This document shows positions 34,515 through 43,215 of a stretch of 64,000 nucleotides of DNA, in pieces. The notes beneath the pieces are model-generated. The model saw only the letters and a list, made by a program, of their open reading frames with translations, was not told where the DNA came from and ran no database searches. Positions within the stretch are counted from its first letter, which is position 1. The number at the start of each line of letters is the position of its first letter. The stretch comes from UBA7702 sp040776805. GTDB lineage: Bacteria > Bacillota > Dehalobacteriia > UBA7702. The stretch spans positions 1-64,000 of the forward strand of contig JAXGZS010000003.1 of NCBI GenBank assembly GCA_040776805.1. The letters run 5' to 3'. The position numbers were made by a program, and so were the translations under genes.

Positions 34515-34607
34515 GAAATTCAGCATAAAAATACCTTCCGACTTTGCTTTTTATCTGGTTTAAGGACAAAAACAGAGCATGGACCGTAAAGAAGGGAAAA
34601 CAGGAAT

Positions 34608-35355
34608 ATGTCAGGACATTCGAAATGGGCGAACATCAAAAGAAGGAAAAGGGGCGGTTGACGCCGAACGCGCCAAGGCGTTTACCAAGATTTCCAGGGA
34701 AATCATCGTCGCGGTGCAGCAAGGCGGACCCGATCCCGACGGAAATTTCCGCCTTAAATTGATGATTCAAAAAGCAAAAGCGGCGAATATGCCCAATGAC
34801 AACATCAATCGCTGCATCCAAAAGGCCGCCGGCAACGGCGACGACACGAAATACAACGAAGTCGTCTATGAAGGCTACGGCCTGGCGGGAACCGCCATTT
34901 TGTTGGAAATCATGACCGATAACCGAAACCGTACCGCCAGCGAAATTCGCTATCTTTTTTCCAGGAACGGTGGTAACCTCGGTGAAACCGGCTGCGTTGC
35001 CTGGATGTTTGACCGTGTCGGCAGAATTACCGCGCCGCTGGCGGGAAAAGAGGAAGACGATTTCATGATGATTGCCCTGGAGGCAGGGGCGGAAGACGTT
35101 TCCTTTGAAGACGGCGTCGGTGAAATCATCACCCTGCCGGAGGAATTGGAGAACGTCAGAAAAGCCTTAATTGAAGCGGGGTTGGAGATTACCGACGCGG
35201 AGGTGACGCGGATTCCCAAAAATACCGTCGCCGTGGACGACGTTGACCAGGCGCGCCAGGTCTTGACCCTCTACGACGCCTTGGACGAATATGATGATGT
35301 GCAGAACGCTTACAGTAATTTTGAAATCAGCGACGATATTTTAGAACAGATTTAA
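34608..35355 (+). CDS. yebC: YebC/PmpR-family protein, N-terminus frameshifted
   Basis: A YebC-family factor; members help ribosomes translate proline-rich stretches and some act as transcription regulators. ATG 34608 gives the standard MSGHSKWANIKRRK, but one extra A in AGGAAAAGGGG (about 34646-34653) shifts the frame, and the remainder (GAVDAERAKAFTKISREIIV, GTAILLEIMTDNRNRTASE, GCVAWMFDRVG) continues in the frame that ends at 35355. With the base removed the protein is full length (about 248 residues). Sequencing error is the simplest explanation. Confidence 0.88.
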
Positions 35356-35382
35356 GATTTTTGCGTACTTTTCCCGGCCATC

Positions 35383-35411
35383 TTGACAGGGAAAAAGATT
35401 CGTAATATAAT
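35383..35411 (+). promoter_or_regulatory. Consensus promoter of the glutamate-synthase-type operon
   Basis: TTGACA and TATAAT with a 17-base spacer. The transcript would start near 35418 and run through the two-hairpin leader and terminator before the first gene at 35629. Confidence 0.8.
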
Positions 35412-35424
35412 GTCGAAAATCAAC

Positions 35425-35488
35425 AGTAATATAGCGATGTATTACTTCTATATTGTGAAGGCAGAGCCTGTAAATCAACGACGATTTA
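35425..35488 (+). promoter_or_regulatory. Two-hairpin ANTAR-type antiterminator target
   Basis: P1: AGTAATAT pairs with GTATTACT (last pair G-U) around the hexaloop AGCGAT. P2, after a 24-base linker: TAAATC pairs with GATTTA around the hexaloop AACGAC. Both loops have A at position 1 and G at position 4, the published hallmark of RNA sites bound by ANTAR proteins. The P2 5' arm is also the 5' arm of the terminator that follows, so the two structures exclude each other. An ANTAR regulator is encoded 10 kb away at 45479. Confidence 0.7.
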
Positions 35489-35538
35489 GTAAAGTTTTTA
35501 TTTGTGTTGCGTTGATTTATGGGTCTCTTTTTTTTTAT
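35463..35538 (+). terminator. Leader terminator (attenuator) of the glutamate-synthase-type operon
   Basis: TAAATCAAC (35471-35479) pairs with GTTGATTTA (35511-35519), extended by AGAG with CTCT, followed by nine T. It lies about 90 bases before the first start codon. Confidence 0.75.
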
Positions 35539-35628
35539 CTTTATCTTTGATGATTTTTGCTTAGGAACATTGGAGATGGGAGATTTGAATTTCAAGTTTC
35601 AGTTTATTAAGGGATAGGGTGATGAGTG

Positions 35629-36726
35629 ATGGATTATGAAGGTGAAGTGAGAATCCCCTCCGGCTGCGCCATTGCGGGGATGATATCAAAAACAGGGGAA
35701 GGTTTCAGCGGGGAGTCTTTGATTCGCTCCATTGCGACGATGCATGACCGTTCCAACGGACTTGGCGGCGGTTTTGCCGGCTATGGGATATATCCCGCAT
35801 ACGCGGATTGTTACGCGTTTCATATTTTTTACGACAATTTGCCGGCAAAAGAAACGTGCGAAGCATTCATCACACGTCACTTTGAAATCGCGGCCATGTC
35901 GGAACTGCCCACCAAGAAACATCCCGGGGTGAAGGATGAACCGTTGATCTGGCGCTACTTTCTAATGCCTTTAAAAACGAAGATCGTCGCTTCGCAGTTA
36001 GACGAAAAGGAATATGTTGTCCGCTGCGTGATGAGAGTCAACGCGGGCCATGGTGGCGCCTATATCTTTTCCTGCGGGAAAAACATGGGTGTTTTCAAGG
36101 CCGTTGGTTTTCCCGAAGATGTCGGCGAATTTTACTGCCTCGATGAATATAAGGGGTACTGCTGGACCAGTCACGGCCGCTATCCCACCAACACGCCGGG
36201 TTGGTGGGGCGGGGCGCACCCCTTTGCCTTATTGGATTATTCCGTGGTTCATAACGGTGAAATTTCCTCCTATGACGCCAACCGCCGCTATATTGAAATG
36301 TTCGGCTATCAATGCTGTTTGCAAACGGACACGGAAGTCATCGCCTATATCATTGATTTTCTCCACCGCCGCAAAGGATTGACCATGGAGGAAGCGGCGA
36401 AAATCATCGCAGCGCCCTTTTGGTCGACGATCGCCAAAAAAGAAGGAGCGGAAAAAGAAGAATACGCGTTTTTCCGCCAGAGATTTCCCGGTTTGTTGAT
36501 CACCGGCCCTTTCTCGATTATGGTTGGTTTTGAAAACGGCCTGATGGTCTTAAACGACCGCTTGAAGCTGCGCTCCATGGTGATTGGCGAAAAAGGCGAC
36601 CAGGTTTGCGTTGCCTCGGAAGAATGCGCTTTGAGAGAAATCTATGCTGACTTTGACCGCGTTTGGTATCCCAAAGGCGGCGAAGCCGTGGTAATCTCGG
36701 TGGAAACGGAGAGAGGAGGGCAATAA
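35629..36726 (+). CDS. Class II glutamine amidotransferase (glutamate-synthase amidotransferase subunit)
   Basis: 365 residues. Cys15 in RIPSGCAIAGMIS would become the N-terminal nucleophile after removal of a short propeptide, as in GltB and PurF. RYPTNTPGWWGGAHPF, VVHNGEISSYDANR and LQTDTEVIAYIIDF are the other Ntn-amidotransferase motifs. In archaeal-type systems this is the separate domain 1 of the glutamate synthase large chain. ATG 35629 is preferred over GTG 35626. First gene of a three-gene operon. Confidence 0.88.
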   Translation: MDYEGEVRIPSGCAIAGMISKTGEGFSGESLIRSIATMHDRSNGLGGGFAGYGIYPAYADCYAFHIFYDNLPAKETCEAFITRHFEIAAMSELPTKKHPGVKDEPLIWRYFLMPLKTKIVASQLDEKEYVVRCVMRVNAGHGGAYIFSCGKNMGVFKAVGFPEDVGEFYCLDEYKGYCWTSHGRYPTNTPGWWGGAHPFALLDYSVVHNGEISSYDANRRYIEMFGYQCCLQTDTEVIAYIIDFLHRRKGLTMEEAAKIIAAPFWSTIAKKEGAEKEEYAFFRQRFPGLLITGPFSIMVGFENGLMVLNDRLKLRSMVIGEKGDQVCVASEECALREIYADFDRVWYPKGGEAVVISVETERGGQ

Positions 36727-36728
36727 CC

Positions 36729-38228
36729 ATGCATCTGTCATACCCCGCTTATGAAGTGGAACGCAACGACGACCGCTGTATTAACTGCCGCGCTTGCGTG
36801 AGACAGTGCGCCAACGGCGTCCATGCTTATGATGAAGAAAAAAACGCCATGTTCAGCGATGTTAGCAAGTGCGTGAATTGTCATCGCTGTGTTTCTCTCT
36901 GTCCCGCCAGGGCGCTGAAGATCGTGAAAAGCAACCATGTTTACAAGGAAAATGACCATTGGCAAGCTTCGGATATCAAAGAAATCTATTTGCAGGCCGA
37001 AGGCGGCGGCATGCTCTTATCTTCCATGGGCAATCCCCGTAAATATCCGATCTACTGGGATAAGCTTCTCTTAAACGCTTCCCAGGTGACGAATCCATCC
37101 ATCGATCCGTTAAGGGAACCGATGGAAACCAAAACCTTCTTAGGGAATAAAAATACGGAAATCCTCCGCGGCAAAAACGGCAGAATCATCAACAATTTAC
37201 CGGTCAATCTAAAACTTGCCATGCCGATGATGTTTGCCGCCATGTCTTACGGCGCCATCAGCTATAATGCCCATGAAAGTTTAGCCCGCGCCGCCACAGA
37301 ACTGGGAATTTTCTATAATACCGGTGAAGGCGGTCTCCACCGTGATTTTTATCAATACGGATCCCATACCATCGTCCAGGTGGCTTCGGGCCGTTTTGGT
37401 GTCCATAAAGATTATCTGAACGCCGGCAGCGCCATTGAAATCAAAATCGGCCAGGGAGCGAAACCCGGAATCGGCGGCCACTTGCCCGGTTATAAAAACG
37501 TCGGTGACATTTCCAGCACGCGTATGATTCCCGAAGGCAGCGACGCGATTTCCCCTGCGCCCCACCACGATATTTATTCCATTGAGGACTTACGCCAACT
37601 CGTCTTTTCTTTAAAAGAGACGACCCAATACAAAAAACCCGTGTGCGTTAAGATCTCCGCCGTACACAACGTGGCCGCCATTGCCAGCGGGATTGCCAGA
37701 AGCGGCGCTGATATCATCGCCATCGACGGTTTTCGGGGCGGCACCGGCGCCGCGCCCACCAGAATCAGAGACAGCGTCGGGATTCCCATCGAATTGGCTT
37801 TGGCCGCTGTGGATCAGCGGTTAAGAGACGAAGGCATCCGTGAAAATGTCTCTATTGTGGTCAGCGGCTCCATCCGTAATTCCACGGATATCGTCAAGGC
37901 CATCGCCCTTGGCGCCGACGCCGTTTATATCGGTACGGCGGCGCTTTTGGCCCTGGGCTGCCATCTTTGCCGCAGCTGTCATCGGGGGAAATGCAACTGG
38001 GGGATCTCCACCCAGCGGCCGGAATTGGTGAAACGGCTCAATCCCGATATCGGCAGCAAACGTCTGATCAACCTGATGAATGCCTGGAACCACGAGATCA
38101 TGGAAATCATGGGTGGCATGGGCATCAATTCCATCGAAGCCCTGCGGGGTAATCGCCTCATGCTGCGGGGCGTGGGGTTGAACGATAAAGAACTCAATAT
38201 CTTCGGCATTCGCCACGCGGGAGAGTGA
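36729..38228 (+). CDS. Glutamate synthase FMN-binding subunit with ferredoxin domain
   Basis: 499 residues. Two 4Fe-4S motifs lie at the N-terminus (CINCRACVRQC, CVNCHRCVSLCPA), then the TIM-barrel FMN domain (AMSYGAISYNAHESLARAA, NTGEGGLHRDFY, IKIGQGAKPGIGGHLPG, IDGFRGGTGAAPTR, CHLCRSCHRGKCNWGI). This is the synthase centre that adds ammonia to 2-oxoglutarate; related sets make N-methylglutamate. Start at ATG 36729 behind GGAGGG, three bases after the previous stop. Confidence 0.9.
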   Translation: MHLSYPAYEVERNDDRCINCRACVRQCANGVHAYDEEKNAMFSDVSKCVNCHRCVSLCPARALKIVKSNHVYKENDHWQASDIKEIYLQAEGGGMLLSSMGNPRKYPIYWDKLLLNASQVTNPSIDPLREPMETKTFLGNKNTEILRGKNGRIINNLPVNLKLAMPMMFAAMSYGAISYNAHESLARAATELGIFYNTGEGGLHRDFYQYGSHTIVQVASGRFGVHKDYLNAGSAIEIKIGQGAKPGIGGHLPGYKNVGDISSTRMIPEGSDAISPAPHHDIYSIEDLRQLVFSLKETTQYKKPVCVKISAVHNVAAIASGIARSGADIIAIDGFRGGTGAAPTRIRDSVGIPIELALAAVDQRLRDEGIRENVSIVVSGSIRNSTDIVKAIALGADAVYIGTAALLALGCHLCRSCHRGKCNWGISTQRPELVKRLNPDIGSKRLINLMNAWNHEIMEIMGGMGINSIEALRGNRLMLRGVGLNDKELNIFGIRHAGE

Positions 38229-38358
38229 TACCATGAAGAGAGTACATGTCAGAGTATAGATCAAAGAAGCATGGCGCCTGGGCTGCCTTTTATGCGCATA
38301 CTACCATCATACATGTATTCTTCTGCCGGATTAAAAGTGAGAAGTTGGGAGGTAATAA

Positions 38359-39081
38359 ATGAACATCAATTGCAAAAGTTTGAGCCATAAACAAATCAAC
38401 GAGGAGATCTGCGCCGCAAAGGACAGCGAGATCGTCCTAAAAGACTGCCTCGGACAGCGTTTCATCGCCGCGGGGTTAGGAGGCAAAACATTGCATATCT
38501 ACGGTATCCCCGGCAATGCCCTCGGCTGTTACCTCGATGGTACGGTGATTCGCGTTCACGGCAACGGCCAGGACGCCATCGGCGGCACCATGAACGAAGG
38601 CAGAATTTTTATTCACGGTTCCTGCGGTGACGCCCCGGGTTACGCCATGCGCGGCGGTAAGATCATGACCAGGGGTGATATCGGTTATCGCGGTGGGATT
38701 CATATGAAAGAATACCGGGATAAGGTTCCCGTTTTGATTGTCGGCGGCAATGCCGGCAGCTTTTTGGGGGAATACCAAGCCGGCGGCAGGATCATTGTGC
38801 TCGGTCTTGGCGTGGAGGAAAAGCCCCGGGTGGGTTATTTCTGCGGCACGGGACAGCACGGCGGCAAGATTTTTCTGCGCGGGAAAACCCTTACCGCCGA
38901 CGTACCCCGGCAGGTCACCGCGAAAAAAGCCACGGCGGCGGATAAGGAAGAAATTCGTGGAGATCTGATGGAGTTCTGTGCGGAATTCGGCGGTGACGCC
39001 GACGAAATTTTAAAAGATACCTTCTTTGTTTTGACGCCCAATACGAAAAACCCCTATAAGCAGTTATATACTTCTCACTAA
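38359..39081 (+). CDS. GXGXG-domain subunit of glutamate synthase (GltB domain 3-like)
   Basis: 240 residues with repeated glycine-rich turns of a right-handed beta-helix (YGIPGNALGCYLDGTVIRVHG, GTMNEGRIFIHGSCGDAPGY, RGDIGYRGGIHMKEY, GGNAGSFLGEYQAGGRIIVL), the structural C-terminal domain of GltB, also seen in FwdC. GGGAGG precedes the start. It completes the set with the two upstream genes; no GltD-like small subunit is in the window, so the electron donor may be ferredoxin. Confidence 0.88.
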   Translation: MNINCKSLSHKQINEEICAAKDSEIVLKDCLGQRFIAAGLGGKTLHIYGIPGNALGCYLDGTVIRVHGNGQDAIGGTMNEGRIFIHGSCGDAPGYAMRGGKIMTRGDIGYRGGIHMKEYRDKVPVLIVGGNAGSFLGEYQAGGRIIVLGLGVEEKPRVGYFCGTGQHGGKIFLRGKTLTADVPRQVTAKKATAADKEEIRGDLMEFCAEFGGDADEILKDTFFVLTPNTKNPYKQLYTSH

Positions 39082-39089
39082 AAAGAGAC

Positions 39090-39118
39090 TTGCGCCTTTC
39101 CTCGTCATACCGTATAAT
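39090..39118 (+). promoter_or_regulatory. Promoter for mscL
   Basis: TTGCGC and TATAAT with a 17-base spacer, about 45 bases before the start. Confidence 0.6.
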
Positions 39119-39163
39119 AATCTTGAGGAAAGAACCAATGATTAATAAGAGAGGTAAATGATT

Positions 39164-39565
39164 ATGGCAAACAAAGGTTGGATCGCTGAATTCAAAGAAT
39201 TTGCGTTAAAAGGCAATATCATCGATGTGGCCATCGGTATGGTCATCGGTGTTGCCTTCAGTGCAATCATCAATTCCCTGGTAAATGACATTGTCATGCC
39301 GCTGGTCGGCATTGTTATTGGCAAAGTGGACTTTACCTCCCTCAGCATCAGCGTCGGTTCTGCTAAAGTGCTGTACGGTTCCTTTATTCAGGCCTGTGTC
39401 AATTTCTTCTTAATTGCTCTGACGATTTTCCTTTGTATCAAAGGGGTGAATCGAATGAGACGCAGAGGAGAGAAGGAGAAGGAAGCGGCGGCGGAAGAGG
39501 CGCCGGCCCCTGCCGAGGATATCGCGCTACTTACGGAAATCAGAGATTTACTAAAGAATCAATAA
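39164..39565 (+). CDS. mscL: Large-conductance mechanosensitive channel
   Basis: 133 residues: cytoplasmic WIAEFKEFALKGNIIDVAIG, TM1 VAIGMVIGVAFSAIINSLV, the periplasmic loop, TM2 FFLIALTIFLCIKGVNRM and a charged C-terminal helix. It opens under membrane tension to release solutes in osmotic downshock. ATG 39164 has the better distance to GAGAGG than ATG 39158. Confidence 0.95.
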   Translation: MANKGWIAEFKEFALKGNIIDVAIGMVIGVAFSAIINSLVNDIVMPLVGIVIGKVDFTSLSISVGSAKVLYGSFIQACVNFFLIALTIFLCIKGVNRMRRRGEKEKEAAAEEAPAPAEDIALLTEIRDLLKNQ

Positions 39566-39608
39566 AAAAACGCTTTTCAAAATAGCTTTCGTTCCTGAAA
39601 GCTATTTT

Positions 39609-39676
39609 TTTTGTAAAAAGCCAAAGTTATCGATTTTGATTGTTTTGTAAAAAGCCAAAGTTATCGATTTTGATTG
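39609..39676. repeat. Perfect 34-bp tandem duplication
   Basis: Two identical copies (39609-39642 and 39643-39676) of a 34-base unit beginning TTTTGTAAAAAGCCAAAG lie after mscL. Confidence 0.9.
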
Positions 39677-39737
39677 TAATGAACCCACGTATCGTTTATA
39701 ATATTTCCATGAATTAACGTTAAAAGAGGTAGTCATC

Positions 39738-40283
39738 ATGGAGATTAAAGCCACGACCGTTTACGATGAAAAAAACTTAAAGGATTTCATTTGCTTTTCC
39801 ATCTTCAGAGGAAAGCGCTTTAAAACCAGGCGTGTTGTCTGCGCGATCACTTTGCCCATCCTCATCGTCGTTTTTGCCTTTGTTTTACCTCTTTCACCGC
39901 TCCAGCAATTTCCCAATTTACTTTGGATAAGCAGCCTGATCATGATGTTATTGATCTGGTATGGGATCTCGGCCTTTTTCTCGCTGCCGGCCAAGATGCG
40001 GCAGTCCGGTAAAAAACTGCTGGGGACAAGGATCAGCTATATCTTCCGGGATGACCAATTCTTTGTAGAATCAAAAAATCCGTCTTATTGGAGTCATTGC
40101 GTGATGAGATATTCCTTTTTCGACTGCGTGTACGAAACCAAAGACTATCTCTATCTTTTACCGAACCAAAATTCTTACTATGTTATCGACTTGCACACCA
40201 TCAGCATGAACGATGTGCAAGCACTGCGAGAAGCCATTTCCGCCCACTTGCCGCCCAAGAAATACGTGATCTGCAAGGAATAA
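39738..40283 (+). CDS. YcxB-like membrane protein
   Basis: 181 residues with two adjacent membrane segments (ITLPILIVVFAFVLPL, LWISSLIMMLLIWYGISAFF) and a soluble C-terminal YcxB-like domain (RISYIFRDDQFFVES, DYLYLLPNQNSYYVID). Role unknown. AGAGGTAG precedes the ATG. Confidence 0.75.
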   Translation: MEIKATTVYDEKNLKDFICFSIFRGKRFKTRRVVCAITLPILIVVFAFVLPLSPLQQFPNLLWISSLIMMLLIWYGISAFFSLPAKMRQSGKKLLGTRISYIFRDDQFFVESKNPSYWSHCVMRYSFFDCVYETKDYLYLLPNQNSYYVIDLHTISMNDVQALREAISAHLPPKKYVICKE

Positions 40284-40423
40284 CACGACATCAGAAATAG
40301 AGGGCTCCTGGCTTTCAGGCTGCCGGCAAAGGCTGATAGATGGCGAACGCCTTATCCCGCGGCGGCAAGGGAATGCCGCAGACATTTACATGGAATAAGA
40401 GTTTTGAATAGAGGTACTAAAAG

Positions 40424-41197
40424 GTGTCAAAAAGCGAAACAAATAACGAGAACAAGATTTCCAAGTCAGTAAAAAACCAAAAATTGATCAAGGTTGTTCT
40501 GTTTTTGCTGTTCATTCTTTCATTTTTTACCATTTACATGGCATTGGCGCTTGTTGCGGCAACAGCAAACGCCGCCCATCCCACGACCGAAAACATGTGG
40601 CTGTGCTTTTTGCCATTATCCATTCCGTTGGCCTCTTTGATACTGGGTATAATCTATAAGGAAAAAGGGTTTAAGGCGACTAAAAATATTGTTGTCGGTA
40701 TCATCTTTTCAGCCTCACTTGTCATATATGGTTCTTTCACCTTCATTTTCAGTGATTTATATTCACATGATTTTACGTATGTAAATCGGGTAGAAGAAAT
40801 GATTGATTTCGATTTGCCTGATAACGGTGACATAACAACAGAGGATTGGACTGATGGGACGCAAACGGGAACCCAAGCCAATGTCGTGAAGTATCTTTAT
40901 ATGAGCGATATTATGTTTACGGAGGAAGGTGAAGTTGCCAAACTTAACGCGGAAATTTCGGATAGTGAATTATGGCTGACTTATGTGAGCACCTCCCTTA
41001 TGGGCCTCGTACCTTCCATATACTCCGATTTAGCTGCATCTTCCGAATATGACTATTTTATGATATACAACGCCAGAATGAAGTCCTACAATACCATTCC
41101 AGAAAGTTCCGGCAAATATCGGTATTTATTGATCGCCTACAATAGCCGAGAAGGTACCATGGAAATCATCGAATATACTCTCGCCGTTCTTATTTAA
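40424..41197 (+). CDS. Hypothetical membrane protein
   Basis: 257 residues, GTG start behind GAGGT. Three membrane segments fill residues 20-110 (VVLFLLFILSFFTIYMALAL, LPLSIPLASLILGIIY, VVGIIFSASLVIYGSFTFIF), followed by an acidic extracytoplasmic domain. I recognise no family. Low-GC, Bacillus-like codon use is more evident here than in neighbours. Confidence 0.65.
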   Translation: MSKSETNNENKISKSVKNQKLIKVVLFLLFILSFFTIYMALALVAATANAAHPTTENMWLCFLPLSIPLASLILGIIYKEKGFKATKNIVVGIIFSASLVIYGSFTFIFSDLYSHDFTYVNRVEEMIDFDLPDNGDITTEDWTDGTQTGTQANVVKYLYMSDIMFTEEGEVAKLNAEISDSELWLTYVSTSLMGLVPSIYSDLAASSEYDYFMIYNARMKSYNTIPESSGKYRYLLIAYNSREGTMEIIEYTLAVLI

Positions 41198-41365
41198 ATT
41201 TTTTTCTCAAAAGGTACGCATGATGATACGTTCAAGCGGTGTTTGAAAGCCGTCGCCGGAGGCGCCGCGGTCCGGTGCGATACGGGCGGGGGCAAACCAC
41301 CTTTGGGTGATTGGAGGCCCACGGAAACGGACCTTATATAGGAGTATGAACTTCTAATAAAATAG

Positions 41366-41411
41366 GGGCTGTCGCAAGAGGCAAAAAGCCTTGCGTCAGC
41401 CCTTTTCTTTT
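41366..41411. terminator. Bidirectional terminator
   Basis: GGGCTGTCGCAAG pairs with CTTGCGTCAGCCC (one T-T mismatch), followed by TTTTCTTTT. It ends the convergent transcripts on both sides. The 170 bases before it hold nothing recognisable. Confidence 0.8.
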
Positions 41412-41439
41412 GGTGCGTTTCTTCATGGGGAAGCCCCTT

Positions 41440-41940
41440 TTAAGGAGCGATCACCCGCCAGGCCTCGATCAGTTTGGACAGCGTATAGGCCGCGTTGGCC
41501 GGGCTGGTGGAGGGCAGGTAAACCCCGTTGATGCCGGTCTGTTTTTCTAAATATTTATCATATAAGGCCCGGGCTTTCCTGCCGTTACAGAAGATTCTTT
41601 TGATTTTCGTTTTCTTTAACAGCGGCGTGATATCGTTGACCGTGGGGTTTTGGATGGAGCTGTCGGCGGAATGACTGATTTCACAGGCTGTTAGAACATC
41701 CCATAAGGCGATATGATGCTTTAAAAGAAACGCTTTTTTTTCTTCGATGTCAACGGGGATAGCGGGGCAAACGCCGTCAAAAACATGAGCCAGCACCGAC
41801 CAAAAGCGGTTTTGTGGGTGGCCGTAATAAAAGCGGTTTTCCCTCGATTTCACCGAAGGAAAGGTTCCTAAAATCAAAATTTCCGCGTCTTGATCGAAAA
41901 CAGGCGGGAAGGGATGGGTCTTTCTTTCGCGTATCATCAT
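41440..41940 (-). CDS. DNA-deoxyinosine glycosylase (UDG family 6-like)
   Basis: 166 residues with LILGTFPSVKSRENRFYYGH, PQNRFWSVL and the C-terminal LPSTSPANA, which define the hypoxanthine-DNA glycosylase branch of the uracil-DNA glycosylase superfamily. It removes deaminated bases in repair. Confidence 0.85.
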   Translation of the reverse strand: MMIRERKTHPFPPVFDQDAEILILGTFPSVKSRENRFYYGHPQNRFWSVLAHVFDGVCPAIPVDIEEKKAFLLKHHIALWDVLTACEISHSADSSIQNPTVNDITPLLKKTKIKRIFCNGRKARALYDKYLEKQTGINGVYLPSTSPANAAYTLSKLIEAWRVIAP

Positions 41941-42036
41941 GCACCTCGTGTTTTATTTTAGATTCTCCACCATCATTTGTCAAATTATGCTTGAAACCTC
42001 CTATCGGGTATCATATAATAATAACGCAGAGGTGTT

Positions 42037-43095
42037 ATGATGATCAAAGAAGAAATTACGTTTCCCAGCAGTGAAGAGGGAGAAACCATATTCGGTGAAA
42101 TTTTTTTACCCTACGGCGAAGTCAAGGGCATTGTTCAGTTTGCCCACGGCATGTGCGATTACGGCAGCCGTTACGAACATCTGTTCAAAGAGCTGACGGA
42201 TCACGGTTACGTGGCGGCTTATGCCGATCATCTGGGTCACGGGCGTTCCGTGGCCGATCCTGAAGATCTCGGCTATTTTTCCGCCCGGGACGGCTATAAA
42301 AAGATCGCCGCGGATTTCAATACGTTTTATGAGCTTCTTGATGAAAAATTTCCCAACGAGAAGCATTATATCATGGGGCACAGCATGGGTTCTTTTGTGG
42401 TCCGCTACTTTATGGGTGAATACCGTCACGAGAATATGGCCGGGGCGATCCTGATGGGTACCTGCGGATTTAATCCTTTGGCCGGTGTCGGCGCCGCCGT
42501 GGCGGCGGCGATTGCTCTCATCAAAGGCGGCTATTATCGTTCTTCCTTTTTGGAAAACCTGGCCTTTGGCAAATACAACAAGCGCATTGAAAAACCGATC
42601 TCTTTTTGGGCTTGGCTCAGCCGGGACGAGGCCGCCGTGGAAGGCTTCAATGCCGACGATCTGAGAAACCGCACCTTTACGGCGGCGGGCTTTAAAGATC
42701 TCTTCACTTTCGTCAATATCGTGAATTCCCGCTCTTTTATCGAAGAAACCCCAAGAGAACTGCCAATTTTGATCCTGTCCGGGGAAGAGGACCCCTTGGG
42801 TGAATACGGCAAGAGCATTCGTAAAATGGAGAGCATTTTCGAAGCCCTGGACTTTTCCGATGTAACGGTAATGCTCTTTCCCGAAGCCCGGCATGAGCTT
42901 TGCCATGAGCTCAACTGTTATGAAGTCTTTGATTCGATTCTTTTATGGCTCAGCAAACACGCCAATACCGAGGTATGTTTAACCTTCCCCGAAGAAATGG
43001 AAGATCCCTTTGAGGATGATTTTCCAGAAGATGAATATGAAGAGGAATATGAAGATGAAGATATCGACGCCGAAGGAGAAGCAGAGCGCCGATAA
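42037..43095 (+). CDS. Alpha/beta hydrolase (monoacylglycerol-lipase-like) with acidic tail
   Basis: 352 residues of the serine aminopeptidase S33/hydrolase_4 type: oxyanion region QFAHGMCDYGSRYEHL, HLGHGRSV, nucleophile GHSMGSFVVR, Asp in LSGEEDPLG, His in ARHELCHEL. Likely a lysophospholipase or monoglyceride lipase. The last 35 residues are almost all Asp and Glu, an unusual addition without known function. GAGGTG precedes two adjacent ATG codons; the first is listed. Confidence 0.88.
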   Translation: MMIKEEITFPSSEEGETIFGEIFLPYGEVKGIVQFAHGMCDYGSRYEHLFKELTDHGYVAAYADHLGHGRSVADPEDLGYFSARDGYKKIAADFNTFYELLDEKFPNEKHYIMGHSMGSFVVRYFMGEYRHENMAGAILMGTCGFNPLAGVGAAVAAAIALIKGGYYRSSFLENLAFGKYNKRIEKPISFWAWLSRDEAAVEGFNADDLRNRTFTAAGFKDLFTFVNIVNSRSFIEETPRELPILILSGEEDPLGEYGKSIRKMESIFEALDFSDVTVMLFPEARHELCHELNCYEVFDSILLWLSKHANTEVCLTFPEEMEDPFEDDFPEDEYEEEYEDEDIDAEGEAERR

Positions 43096-43138
43096 ACAGA
43101 AGGGGAAATCTCCCCGCGCCGACTCTATCTAAAAAGAC

Positions 43139-43184
43139 TCCCCCCACCGCAAATACCTTGATATGCTGCGGCGGGGGGATTTTT
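43139..43184. terminator. Bidirectional terminator
   Basis: TCCCCCCACCGCA pairs with TGCGGCGGGGGGA (one mismatch), flanked by A-rich and T-rich ends; it serves the hydrolase and glnN. Confidence 0.88.
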
Positions 43185-43215
43185 CGCGCTTTTTCGCTTA
43201 GCGTGCTTCCTGTGG

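Noticed and set aside
34579..34610. Start of yebC at the upstream in-frame codon (MDRKEGKTGICQ)
   Set aside because: The proper YebC N-terminus MSGHSKWANIKRRK is encoded in another frame from ATG 34608; the upstream codons are out-of-frame readings.
42106..42906. 266-codon minus-strand ORF
   Set aside because: Antisense to the alpha/beta hydrolase, whose motifs are clear.
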